Source: Candidatus Shapirobacteria bacterium (GTDB lineage Bacteria; Patescibacteriota; Microgenomatia; UBA12405). From it: DNA of 19,552 bases. Location of the stretch: assembly GCA_028709405.1 (NCBI GenBank), contig JAQVXB010000003.1, positions 1 through 19,552 on the forward strand, given 5' to 3'. The position numbers and the translations under genes are program-made. Shown here one piece after another: positions 5,966-12,479 of the stretch (position 1 is the stretch's first letter; each line of letters begins with the position of its first letter). Under the pieces are notes generated by a model. That model had not been told where the DNA came from. It saw only the letters and a list, made by a program, of their open reading frames with translations, and did no database searches.

Positions 5966-7225
5966 GTGTGGCTATTTCTCTTTTTACTTTTAATCCCAAC
6001 ACAATTAGGTAGACATTTTTGGCCGGAGTGGAGTTATGTTTTAGGAATTAGAATTGATTATCTATCCCCTACTTTATATTTATTGGATTTAGTTTGGGTT
6101 ATATTAATAATTTCTAATTTCCAATTTCTAATTTCTAAAATAAAAAAACTTTTTAATTTTAAAAACTTTTTAATTTTAGGATTTGTGGGAATAAATGTTT
6201 TAATGGCAGCAAGTCCAATGGTAGCTATTTATAAATGGTTGAGATTAGGCCAGTTGATAATTAGCTTTTGGTATTTTAGGGATAATAAAAAATTAATAAA
6301 AGAAAAATTAATAAAAGTTATTCCTTATTGGATTATTTTTGAAAGTTTATTAGCGGTGGCCCAAATGGCGAAAAATGGAAGTTTAAATGGAATTTTTTAT
6401 TGGTTAGGAGAAAGAAGTTTTACTTTTAATACAATTGGAATTGCTCAGTTTTCAGTGTTTGGTCGGGGTTTAATTAGAGCTTATGGGACATTCTCTCATC
6501 CAAATAGTTTGGCGGGATTTTTGTTGGTGAGTTTGGTGTTGTGGTATGGATTAAAACCCCTCTGTCTCGCTGATGCGAGACATCTCCCCTTAATAAAGGG
6601 AGAAGCCTTAAAAAATATCTGGTGGTGGGTGGTGTTTTGGTTGGGAATTTTGGGAATAATGGTTTCAGGAAGTAGAATTATTTGGATTTTGACATTGGGA
6701 TTAGTTATATTTTTGATTTTTAAAAATTTTAAAAATAAAGCTAATATTATTAGTTTTGTTTTGCTTTTTTTAGGAGTGATAGTTTTTGTTTTAAGGTTGA
6801 TAAATATGGAATACGAGATGTCAGATTTTTTGAGTGGATGGGATCGTGATGGAATTGGAAAAAGAACTCAATTAAATTTGGCGGCTTTGAAAATGACCAA
6901 AGAATCTCCTTGGTTTGGAGTGGGTTTGGGAAATTTTTTAGTTAAGTTGCCAGAATTTCAAAAAAATAACGGGGTTTTTTGGTTACAGCCGGTGCATAAT
7001 ATTTTGTTGTTAGGGTTGAGCCAGGTGGGAATTTTGGGTTTAGTAATATTAATTTTTAATTTCCAATTTCTAATTTCTAATAAAAAATTAAATTTTATAT
7101 TTAAAATAATTTTATTAGTGATAGTGATTAGTGGAATGATGGATCATTATTGGTTAACACTACCGCAAAATGTCTGGTTATTAGTGTTGGTTGCAAGTTT
7201 ATCAAGCCCAAAGTTTATAAAGTAG
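5966..7225 (+). CDS. O-antigen ligase/polymerase-like (Wzy_C/WaaL) membrane protein
   Basis: A 419-aa polytopic membrane protein with about ten to twelve hydrophobic segments. It probably polymerises or transfers lipid-linked glycans at the outer face of the membrane. Family features include YGTFSHPNSLAGFLLVSL, VSGSRIIWILTLGL, a long external loop before SPWFGVGLGNFLVK, and PVHNILLLGLSQVGILGL, which together match the O-antigen ligase domain. The start is GTG at 5966; a stop codon lies in frame just upstream and no ATG is available. An in-frame two-hairpin repeat (6555-6603) encodes about 17 residues (PLCLADARHLPLIKGEA) in the loop between two membrane helices. Two TTTCYAA heptamer arrays also encode NFQFLIS segments. 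The next gene is a flippase, supporting polysaccharide assembly. Confidence 0.82.
   Translation: MWLFLFLLLIPTQLGRHFWPEWSYVLGIRIDYLSPTLYLLDLVWVILIISNFQFLISKIKKLFNFKNFLILGFVGINVLMAASPMVAIYKWLRLGQLIISFWYFRDNKKLIKEKLIKVIPYWIIFESLLAVAQMAKNGSLNGIFYWLGERSFTFNTIGIAQFSVFGRGLIRAYGTFSHPNSLAGFLLVSLVLWYGLKPLCLADARHLPLIKGEALKNIWWWVVFWLGILGIMVSGSRIIWILTLGLVIFLIFKNFKNKANIISFVLLFLGVIVFVLRLINMEYEMSDFLSGWDRDGIGKRTQLNLAALKMTKESPWFGVGLGNFLVKLPEFQKNNGVFWLQPVHNILLLGLSQVGILGLVILIFNFQFLISNKKLNFIFKIILLVIVISGMMDHYWLTLPQNVWLLVLVASLSSPKFIK
6111..6138. repeat. TTTCYAA heptamer array inside the ligase-like gene (first)
   Basis: Four contiguous units: TTTCTAA, TTTCCAA, TTTCTAA, TTTCTAA. They encode ISNFQFLIS in a cytoplasmic or loop segment near residue 50-58. 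Confidence 0.8.
6555..6603. repeat. Two-hairpin palindromic repeat inserted in frame in a CDS
   Basis: The first hairpin is a perfect 7-bp stem GTCTCGC / GCGAGAC (6564-6570 with 6575-6581). The second is TCTCCCCTT / AAAGGGAGA (6583-6591 with 6595-6603, one mismatch). The preceding ACCCCTC box also matches the terminator copy at 5892-5940. The reading frame is kept, adding a short hydrophilic loop to the membrane protein. Confidence 0.85.
7053..7080. repeat. TTTCYAA heptamer array inside the ligase-like gene (second)
   Basis: Units TTTTTAA, TTTCCAA, TTTCTAA, TTTCTAA are contiguous and encode FNFQFLISN, nearly the same peptide as the array at 6111-6138 in the same protein. Confidence 0.8.
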
Positions 7226-7228
7226 AAT
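7223..7228 (+). promoter_or_regulatory. -10 box of the flippase gene
   Basis: TAGAAT overlaps the stop codon of the upstream gene and ends 5 nt before the ATG at 7234. There is no Shine-Dalgarno sequence. Confidence 0.4.
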
Positions 7229-7233
7229 AGATT

Positions 7234-8451
7234 ATGTTTAAAAAAACACTGTTAAATACTTGGGTGCAGATTGTGGCAAAAGTAATCACTATTTTGATAA
7301 GTTTAGTGACAACTGGTTTGCTAACCAGAAAATTGGGAGCTAGTGTTTATGGAAGTTATACTTTAGTTGTATCAGTGTTTTTACTTTTGGATTCAATTGC
7401 TGATTTTGGAACTAAAGTAATGGGGGTAAAAGAAGCGGCTGGGAAGGAAGGAGAAGAAAGAAATAAAATATTTGTACAGGTGGCTTGGACAAGATTATTG
7501 ACTACCCTTTTAGCTTTTGGCTTGGGAATAGTTTTGATTTTTAGCTGGAGTGGATTTAGAGAAATTAGAATTGAAGCACTAGTGGCGTTAATGATGATTT
7601 GGTTTACAATTGTGGCTGGTAGTTTAGAGATTGTGTTTCAAACTGAACTAAGAATGGAATTAAAAGTATTGATGGATATTATTTTTCCATTAATATTCTT
7701 AATAATCTTATTATTTTGGCCAAACCTAATTAGTTTGATGTGGGTGTTTGGGATGTATTTGTTGGCAAGAATTTTGAGTTTAAGTATTGGATGGAAGCTA
7801 TTAAAAAGGGTCTTAAAATCGTTTAAATTGCAATTATTTAATAAAAAATTTGTAATTAAATTCTTGAAAGAATCATGGCCAATGGGAGTTTATATGTTAA
7901 TTTTTACTGGATATGATCGAGCGATTGATTCATTGATGATTGATAAATTTATTGGGATTAAGGAAGTGGCTTTTTATGGTTTGGCTTATAAAATATATTC
8001 TAATTTAGTTCAGCCGGCTTATTATTTTGTGAATAGTATTTTTCCAATTCTTTCGGGTAAATCGGAAAACAAGAAAAAGATATTTAAATGGGCAGTAATA
8101 ATGCTTTTTGGGGTTTTACTATTAGGAATACCAATTGCCTATTTGTTGGCACCACTAGCAGTAAAAGTATTAGCAGGAAGTGATTTTCAAGCTTCGGTAA
8201 CAGTGTTAAGAATTCTTTTAATTCCCCTCTTTTTTGCTTATATTAGTCATTTGGTTGGTTTTACATTAATTGCTAAAGGCGGACAAAAACAAATTTTAAT
8301 TTTAGGTTTAATTACTTTATCTTTTAATTTTGTGGCTAATCTTTTAATAATTCCAAAGTTTGGAATTATAGGTGCGGCTTGGGTAACGGGTGCTAGTGAA
8401 TTTTTGGCCTGTGGATTGATGATATTAGCGTTGAAAAGAAAAGTTTCTTAA
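7234..8451 (+). CDS. Polysaccharide flippase (Wzx/MATE-like, MOP superfamily)
   Basis: A 405-aa membrane protein with about twelve hydrophobic helices, the expected size and pattern for lipid-linked oligosaccharide flippases. The N-terminus, NTWVQIVAKVITILISLVTTGLLTRKLGASVYGSYTLVVS, is the typical Wzx/RfbX opening with the RxLGxxxYG motif. A later part resembles the family repeat (SWPMGVYMLIFTGYDRAIDSLMID, then VAFYGLAYKIYSNLVQPAYYFVNSIFPILS). It would move undecaprenyl-linked sugar units outward for the ligase/polymerase encoded 8 bp upstream; the two genes form a likely functional pair. MurJ is an alternative member of the superfamily, but the length and context favour Wzx. Confidence 0.85.
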   Translation: MFKKTLLNTWVQIVAKVITILISLVTTGLLTRKLGASVYGSYTLVVSVFLLLDSIADFGTKVMGVKEAAGKEGEERNKIFVQVAWTRLLTTLLAFGLGIVLIFSWSGFREIRIEALVALMMIWFTIVAGSLEIVFQTELRMELKVLMDIIFPLIFLIILLFWPNLISLMWVFGMYLLARILSLSIGWKLLKRVLKSFKLQLFNKKFVIKFLKESWPMGVYMLIFTGYDRAIDSLMIDKFIGIKEVAFYGLAYKIYSNLVQPAYYFVNSIFPILSGKSENKKKIFKWAVIMLFGVLLLGIPIAYLLAPLAVKVLAGSDFQASVTVLRILLIPLFFAYISHLVGFTLIAKGGQKQILILGLITLSFNFVANLLIIPKFGIIGAAWVTGASEFLACGLMILALKRKVS

Positions 8452-8545
8452 ATTTAAAAATCCTCATTACGGAATTTTTTATGTCTGGTGAATGTGGTCG
8501 CTCACGTTCAAGGCCATAAAAAATTGTAATTTTGGATTTTTAAAT
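8452..8545. repeat. Long-hairpin element, copy 2
   Basis: It begins at the base after the flippase stop codon. The distal arms ATTTAAAAATCC (8452-8463) and GGATTTTTAAAT (8534-8545) are perfectly complementary, then ATTAC / GTAAT, then the core at 8473-8525 with arms AATTTTTTATG / CATAAAAAATT. Inside are invariant TCTGGT and AAGGC, an inner stem GAATGTGG / TCACGTTC (two wobbles on the + strand) and loop TCGC. It is the most complete copy. Confidence 0.88.
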
Positions 8546-8627
8546 ATTTGATATATTTTCCTGTTGTAAATAATTACATATTTTTTATATTATTTTGGCC
8601 AATGGAATCAGGTTTGGACATTTTTAA

Positions 8628-8675
8628 ACCCACCAGCCCTGCGGGTATCCTCCATTGATAAGGATGGTTTTTGTT
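8628..8675. repeat. Degenerate two-hairpin palindromic repeat, possible terminator
   Basis: A CCCACC box is followed by a small GCCC / GGGT hairpin (8636-8639 with 8643-8646) and an ATCCT / AGGAT hairpin (8647-8651 with 8661-8665), then a T-rich stretch. The layout matches the copies at 5892 and 6555, but the stems are shorter and mutated. Confidence 0.5.
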
Positions 8676-8713
8676 TTTATTGATAATAAATAATGATAAA
8701 AGATGGATATTAA

Positions 8714-8761
8714 GTTATGACGTTTTTTCACGTTCCAAAGCTGGAAAACTGGTATCATAAC
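8714..8761. promoter_or_regulatory. Nested inverted repeat
   Basis: The outer arms GTTATGA (8714-8720) and TCATAAC (8755-8761) are perfect reverse complements. Inside, TTCCA (8733-8737) and TGGAA (8742-8746) form a hairpin with loop AAGC. It could be an operator or a structured RNA. It lies about 110 bp before the proposed -10 box, so it is more likely DNA-acting or a separate transcript. Confidence 0.45.
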
Positions 8762-8776
8762 AAATTTTAAGAGGTA

Positions 8777-8808
8777 ATAACCGCATAATAACCGAAATAT
8801 AACCGCAT
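8777..8808. repeat. Three ATAACCG iterons with 11-bp period
   Basis: ATAACCG occurs at 8777-8783, 8788-8794 and 8799-8805; the outer two continue as CAT. The 11-bp spacing places all three on about the same helix face, which is typical of binding sites for an oligomeric regulator. They lie 62 bp upstream of the -10 box of the DUF4012 gene. Confidence 0.6.
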
Positions 8809-8866
8809 GAAATTAGGTGTTAAATCGTAGGTAATAGATAGTGGATAAAAGAAGGTTCTTTTAAGT

Positions 8867-8872
8867 TAAAAT
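8867..8872 (+). promoter_or_regulatory. -10 box of the DUF4012 gene
   Basis: TAAAAT ends 5 nt before the ATG at 8878; no ribosome binding site. Confidence 0.5.
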
Positions 8873-8877
8873 AAATT

Positions 8878-11859
8878 ATGAATTCGGCACTGCCATTCGC
8901 TTTAATTATTGGGATTGAACATTTTGTGGCCAAAAAATTGGCTGAAGAATTGTCAAATAAAGATATAAATGTAATTGGAGTAGGGGAATATGTGGCGGGA
9001 TTAAGTGAAATAAAAAATTTTGAATGGTTAATGGATTTATCTGAAGTTAACGGTAAATTTAATTATGTTTTTGATTTTAGGGGGGATAAAAATTTATGGG
9101 AAACAGAACAGTTTAATGGAGAAAAAATAACTTTGATTTGTGTAAATGATAAAGAGAAAGGTGAACAACTTAAAAATGAATTAAATAGTCTTGATTTAAA
9201 TTGGAGATTAGTGGAGGCTTTTGGGGTTTATGGGCCAGGGATGAATGAAGACAATTTTTTAGCTGAAGCAATAAGACAGGCCGTGGTCAATAAAAATTTA
9301 ACATTACCGGATATAAAGGATAAATTTAGAATTTTGGCGATTGAAGATTTAGTAGAGGCAATTTTGAGGGCTAGTTTTTTGTCAGGAACTGAAAAGGAAA
9401 AATTTTTAGTTTTAGGTAATGAAACTAATAGTGAAGAAATAGCAAAAGTATTAATAGATCAGGCAAAAATGACGAGATATAAAGTTTTACAAAGGGAAAT
9501 TGAGGTGGAAAAGATTGATGAAGAAAGATTAAAAGATAGTTGTCGAAAGTTGAGATGGGGAGCGAAAACTGATTTTAAAGATGGGGTTAAAGAGACTTTG
9601 CAATATTTTTTTTCTGAAGTTGATGAAGAGAATAGGAAAAAGAAAGTAAAAGCCTTTCCTAAGCCTTCTCTTGACAAGGTAGGTAATGAACCTGTTGTAG
9701 AAAATAAGCCGGTCACAAAAGAAATTAGGAAAAAAGAAATGGAGGTGGTGGTTGAAGAAAATGAAATTGAGACTAAAAGTGGTGAAGTTTTGGAAGAAAT
9801 AGAAAATTTTTATAAACAAAAAAAAGTAGGAATGGAGGTGGAAATAAATCCCTCTAAATCTCCCTTTGATGAAAGAGAGACTTTAAAAGAAATAAAAAAA
9901 GAAGAAGTAGTTGACGAGTTTTTTGATGATGATTTCGAGACGAAAGAAGAGATTAAGGAAGAGATAAAAATAGAAGAAAAAAAGGTGATGAATGCTCCGA
10001 AAGGGAAAAATAAGATTATTTCTAATAAATGGAGGTTTGGGTTGTTATTTTTGACTATATTTATGGTTTTGGTGGTGCCGGTAAATTGGACTATTTCGAC
10101 GGTTTTGGCAGTAAAAAATATAAAAAATAATTTAACGTTAATTGAAGCTAAAAAATATAAACAAGTGGAAGATTTGACTGATAAAAATTTATTAAGAATT
10201 AAAAAGATAGATCAGCAGATAGACGATTGGGGTTTAAATAAATTTAAAATAATTAGAAATTATCAAAGTGTTTTAAAGATAGGAGAGGATATTTTGAAAT
10301 TGGAGAAAGAAGCAGTTTATTTAAGTCAAAGTGCAGATTTAATTAGTCAGGCAATTTTTAAAGATAGACAAATAAAATTTGTGGAAGAGTTGGAAAAAGA
10401 GGAGGAGTATTTACTTAATTTTGAAAATCAGATGGGATTAATTTTGGCAAGATTAAATGGTGATTATGGATGGTTGCCGGCAAAATGGAAATCTGATTTG
10501 CAGAAAAAGTCTCAGGAATTAAAAATAGTTAAAGAAAAGATTGGTTTAGTAAATAAAAGTATAAAGATTTTACCGGAAATATTGGGAGTTGATGGGAAGA
10601 GAAGGGAATATATGCTTTTGTTTCAAAATGAATCTGAACTGAGGGCAACTGGTGGTTTTATTGGAAGTTATGGAATATTAAGTTTTCAAGGTGGAAGTTT
10701 AATTAATTTAGAAGTAAAAGATATTTATGAAGCTGATGGTCAGATGAAGGGTCATGTTGAACCTCCAGTGGAAATTAAAAATCATTTAGGTGAGGCAGGT
10801 TGGTTTATGAGAGATGCAAATTGGAACCCAAATTTTGCTAAGGCTTCAGCTGATATTCAGTGGTTTTTGGATAAGGAAACTAATAGAAAAGTTGACGGAG
10901 TAATTGGACTTAATTTGGCTGTGGTTAAATCGATTTTGGAAATAATTGGAGAAGTAGAAATGGTTAATTTTAATGAAAAAATTAATAAAGATAATTTATA
11001 TGAACAGGCAGAATATTATTCAGAAAATAAATTTTTTCCAGGATCGACACAGAAAGCTAACTTTTTGGGAACATTAGGAAAACAATTGTTTGAAGAGATT
11101 AAGGAATTAAATGTAAAAGAACAGTTGAATTTAGTAATGGCCTTGATTGATTTATTGGAAAATAATGAATTACAATTGGCGTTTAATGATAATGAAGTGG
11201 CGGGGATAATGGCAGATTTAGGCTGGAATGGTGGACTTTATGGAGGAAAATGTCTTAAGGAAAATTGTTTTGCTGATTATTTATTTGTAGTTGAATCTAA
11301 TTTTGGAGTAAATAAATCAAATTATTTTTTGTATAGAAATATGGAGCAAGTAGTAGATATTAGTCCTAATTTGGTTGGTAGAATTGTAAAAATTAATTAT
11401 GAAAATACATCTAAAAGTAATAGTTTTCCTGGGGGTGATTATAAAAATTATTTGAGGGTTTATTTGCCAACAAACGTAAATTTATCACAAATTAGTTTGA
11501 CAGATGGAAATAATAGTAATTTGAAAAAAATTTACAATAATGATGAATTGAGAATTAGGGAAGTTGAGGGTAAAAAGGAGGTTGGGTTTTTAGTGTTGGT
11601 GCCGGTGGGTAGTAAAAAAACATTGGAAATTAGATATTCAAGTGAAAACAGAATGTCGGATAAAAATAATTTTTCTTATTTGAATTATGTGCAGAAACAA
11701 TCAGGTTTTGGGGATACTGGATTAGTAACTTTAGTGTCTTTTCCGCCTGATTGGCAACCTTTGAATGTTCAACCTCAGGCAAGTATGGTGGGAGGGAAAT
11801 TGCTATTTAATCAAAAATTAGAAAGAGATATTAAGATGGGAGTTGAATTGGGAAAATAA
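8878..11859 (+). CDS. Degenerate NAD-dependent epimerase domain fused to membrane DUF4012 protein
   Basis: A 993-aa, three-part protein. Residues 1 to about 250 resemble an extended SDR/epimerase Rossmann fold: LIIGIEHFVAKKLAEEL in place of the TGxxGFxG loop, FGVYGPGM near 115-122 and FRILAIEDLVEAILRAS near 150-165. The nucleotide-binding glycines and the YxxxK catalytic pair are not visible, so it is probably not an active enzyme. Residues 255-380 are a highly charged, low-complexity linker containing two in-frame palindromic repeats. A single membrane helix (WRFGLLFLTIFMVLVVPVNWTI) lies near 384-405. The rest is extracytoplasmic: a helical region, then DUF4012 starting around REYMLLFQNESELRATGGFIGSYG (575-600), with DANWNPNF and KVDGVIGLNLAVVKSIL. 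DUF4012 has no established function; its place after polysaccharide genes suggests envelope glycan handling. Confidence 0.8.
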   Translation: MNSALPFALIIGIEHFVAKKLAEELSNKDINVIGVGEYVAGLSEIKNFEWLMDLSEVNGKFNYVFDFRGDKNLWETEQFNGEKITLICVNDKEKGEQLKNELNSLDLNWRLVEAFGVYGPGMNEDNFLAEAIRQAVVNKNLTLPDIKDKFRILAIEDLVEAILRASFLSGTEKEKFLVLGNETNSEEIAKVLIDQAKMTRYKVLQREIEVEKIDEERLKDSCRKLRWGAKTDFKDGVKETLQYFFSEVDEENRKKKVKAFPKPSLDKVGNEPVVENKPVTKEIRKKEMEVVVEENEIETKSGEVLEEIENFYKQKKVGMEVEINPSKSPFDERETLKEIKKEEVVDEFFDDDFETKEEIKEEIKIEEKKVMNAPKGKNKIISNKWRFGLLFLTIFMVLVVPVNWTISTVLAVKNIKNNLTLIEAKKYKQVEDLTDKNLLRIKKIDQQIDDWGLNKFKIIRNYQSVLKIGEDILKLEKEAVYLSQSADLISQAIFKDRQIKFVEELEKEEEYLLNFENQMGLILARLNGDYGWLPAKWKSDLQKKSQELKIVKEKIGLVNKSIKILPEILGVDGKRREYMLLFQNESELRATGGFIGSYGILSFQGGSLINLEVKDIYEADGQMKGHVEPPVEIKNHLGEAGWFMRDANWNPNFAKASADIQWFLDKETNRKVDGVIGLNLAVVKSILEIIGEVEMVNFNEKINKDNLYEQAEYYSENKFFPGSTQKANFLGTLGKQLFEEIKELNVKEQLNLVMALIDLLENNELQLAFNDNEVAGIMADLGWNGGLYGGKCLKENCFADYLFVVESNFGVNKSNYFLYRNMEQVVDISPNLVGRIVKINYENTSKSNSFPGGDYKNYLRVYLPTNVNLSQISLTDGNNSNLKKIYNNDELRIREVEGKKEVGFLVLVPVGSKKTLEIRYSSENRMSDKNNFSYLNYVQKQSGFGDTGLVTLVSFPPDWQPLNVQPQASMVGGKLLFNQKLERDIKMGVELGK
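9655..9690. repeat. Short palindromic repeat in the linker of the DUF4012 gene (first)
   Basis: CCTTCTCTTGACAAGGTAGG (9664-9683) is a mutated form of a CCT-stem, TTGACAAG-loop, AGG-stem hairpin like the second hairpin of the copies at 5892 and 6555. It encodes part of PKPSLDKVGN in the charged linker. Confidence 0.5.
9846..9888. repeat. Short palindromic repeat in the linker of the DUF4012 gene (second)
   Basis: The hairpin TCTCCCTTT (9859-9867) / AAAGAGAGA (9872-9880), eight pairs and one mismatch, is preceded by a CCCTCT box and followed by CTTTAAAA. The layout matches the second half of the two-hairpin family. It is translated as NPSKSPFDERETLK. Confidence 0.65.
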
Positions 11860-11961
11860 AAATATTTATAAATTCTCATTATAAATTTTTTATGTCTGGT
11901 GAATGTGCGTCGCACGTTCAAGGCCACAAAAAATTATGATTTCGAATTTATTAAAATATTT
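11860..11961. repeat. Long-hairpin element, copy 3
   Basis: It begins right after the DUF4012 stop. Distal arms AAATTC and GAATTT pair (with a longer imperfect AT stem outside). The core at 11884-11935 has arms AATTTTTTATG / CACAAAAAATT, invariant TCTGGT and AAGGC, and an inner stem GAATGTGC / GCACGTTC with loop GTC. The right end reaches to 5 bp before the -10 box of the next gene, covering its -35 position. Confidence 0.85.
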
Positions 11962-11966
11962 TTTAG

Positions 11967-11972
11967 TAAAAT
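11967..11972 (+). promoter_or_regulatory. -10 box of the RNHCP gene
   Basis: TAAAAT ends 6 nt before the ATG at 11979, so the predicted transcription start is the A of the start codon. An overlapping TATAAT (11972-11977) is too close to the ATG to be used. Confidence 0.55.
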
Positions 11973-11978
11973 ATAATT

Positions 11979-12299
11979 ATGAAAAAAGTGGTGGAAGATT
12001 TTGTTTGTGAAGTGTGTGGAGAAAAAGTTGCGGGTAATGGGACAACGGATCATTGCCCTAATTGTTTGTGGGGAAAACATGTGGATGAAGCGATTCCTGG
12101 GGATAGAGCTAGTAAATGTTTAGGGTTGATGAAACCAATAGCGGCAGAATACAGAAATAATGGTTTTAGAATTTTTTATAAATGTGAAAATTGTAATCAT
12201 GAATTTTGGGTAAAAGCGGCTGAAGATGATAGAGGAAAAAAAGATAATCGAGAAGTACTTTTGGAGTTAAGTAAAAATCCTTATTCGGTTGCGGAATAA
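11979..12299 (+). CDS. RNHCP-type zinc-ribbon protein
   Basis: A 106-aa protein with the layout of the RNHCP domain family, a zinc-binding domain of unknown role. Cys pairs are C10-C13, C26-C29 and C69-C72, with a further C47. The family segments HCPNCLWGKHVD, IPGDRASKCLGLMKPI and YKCENCNHEFWVKAAEDD are clear. The name-giving RNHCP motif is altered to TTDHCP here, so Arg and Asn are replaced but the metal-binding His/Cys remain. The protein lacks membrane segments and signal peptide and should be cytoplasmic. It stands alone between two structured repeats, with its own leaderless-type promoter. Confidence 0.8.
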   Translation: MKKVVEDFVCEVCGEKVAGNGTTDHCPNCLWGKHVDEAIPGDRASKCLGLMKPIAAEYRNNGFRIFYKCENCNHEFWVKAAEDDRGKKDNREVLLELSKNPYSVAE

Positions 12300-12333
12300 A
12301 AACGGTTAATTTGCGGAGATTAGAATTTAGTTT

Positions 12334-12412
12334 GATAATATTTTACCGTGCTCGCTACCTTCGGGCTGTCCGCTTCGCGTCACGCGTTCGCTGCGCGCGG
12401 AAAAATATTATC
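12334..12412. repeat. GC-rich palindromic island upstream of ftsH
   Basis: The outer arms GATAATATTTT (12334-12344) and AAAATATTATC (12402-12412) are perfectly complementary and extend imperfectly outward. Inside, CCGTGC (12346-12351) pairs with GCGCGG (12395-12400), and the interior holds CGCG-TCA-CGCG (12376-12386) and CC-TTC-GG small hairpins. About 55 bp of strongly GC-rich DNA sit in otherwise AT-rich surroundings. The predicted shape is a branched cruciform or multi-arm RNA. Confidence 0.75.
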
Positions 12413-12467
12413 TGCACTGAATTTAAATAAATTATTTATTTATATTAATCCGGTTTAGCTTTGATGG

Positions 12468-12473
12468 TATAAT
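12468..12473 (+). promoter_or_regulatory. Extended -10 promoter of ftsH
   Basis: A perfect TATAAT with a TGG (TGn) extension ends 6 nt before the ATG at 12480. The predicted transcription start coincides with the start codon. Confidence 0.65.
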
Positions 12474-12479
12474 ATCAAG

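Larger units (their letters stand above)
8546..8877. other. Gene-free structured spacer before the DUF4012 gene
   Basis: Beyond the hairpin copy 2, this stretch holds no ORF I can support. It contains plain AT-rich DNA (8546-8627), a degenerate two-hairpin repeat (8628-8675), a nested palindrome (8714-8761), three ATAACCG iterons (8777-8805), a DnaA-box-like AGTGGATAA (8840-8848) and the -10 box of the next gene. I tested it for tRNA-like and known riboswitch-like patterns by eye and recognised none. Confidence 0.55.

Noticed and set aside
8452..8545. Hairpin element as an integron attC site.
   Set aside because: There is no core-site pair of the attC type, no integrase in view, and the copies are scattered among unrelated housekeeping genes.
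8581..8660. Possible tRNA or small ORF remnant in the spacer (readable as a short peptide ending at TGA).
   Set aside because: No cloverleaf could be drawn, no start codon with the local -10 pattern, and the sequence is largely a palindromic repeat.
9459..9819. Two minus-strand ORFs (85 and 96 aa).
   Set aside because: They are antisense to the charged linker of the DUF4012 gene, rich in Phe/Ser from Lys/Glu codons, with no family resemblance.
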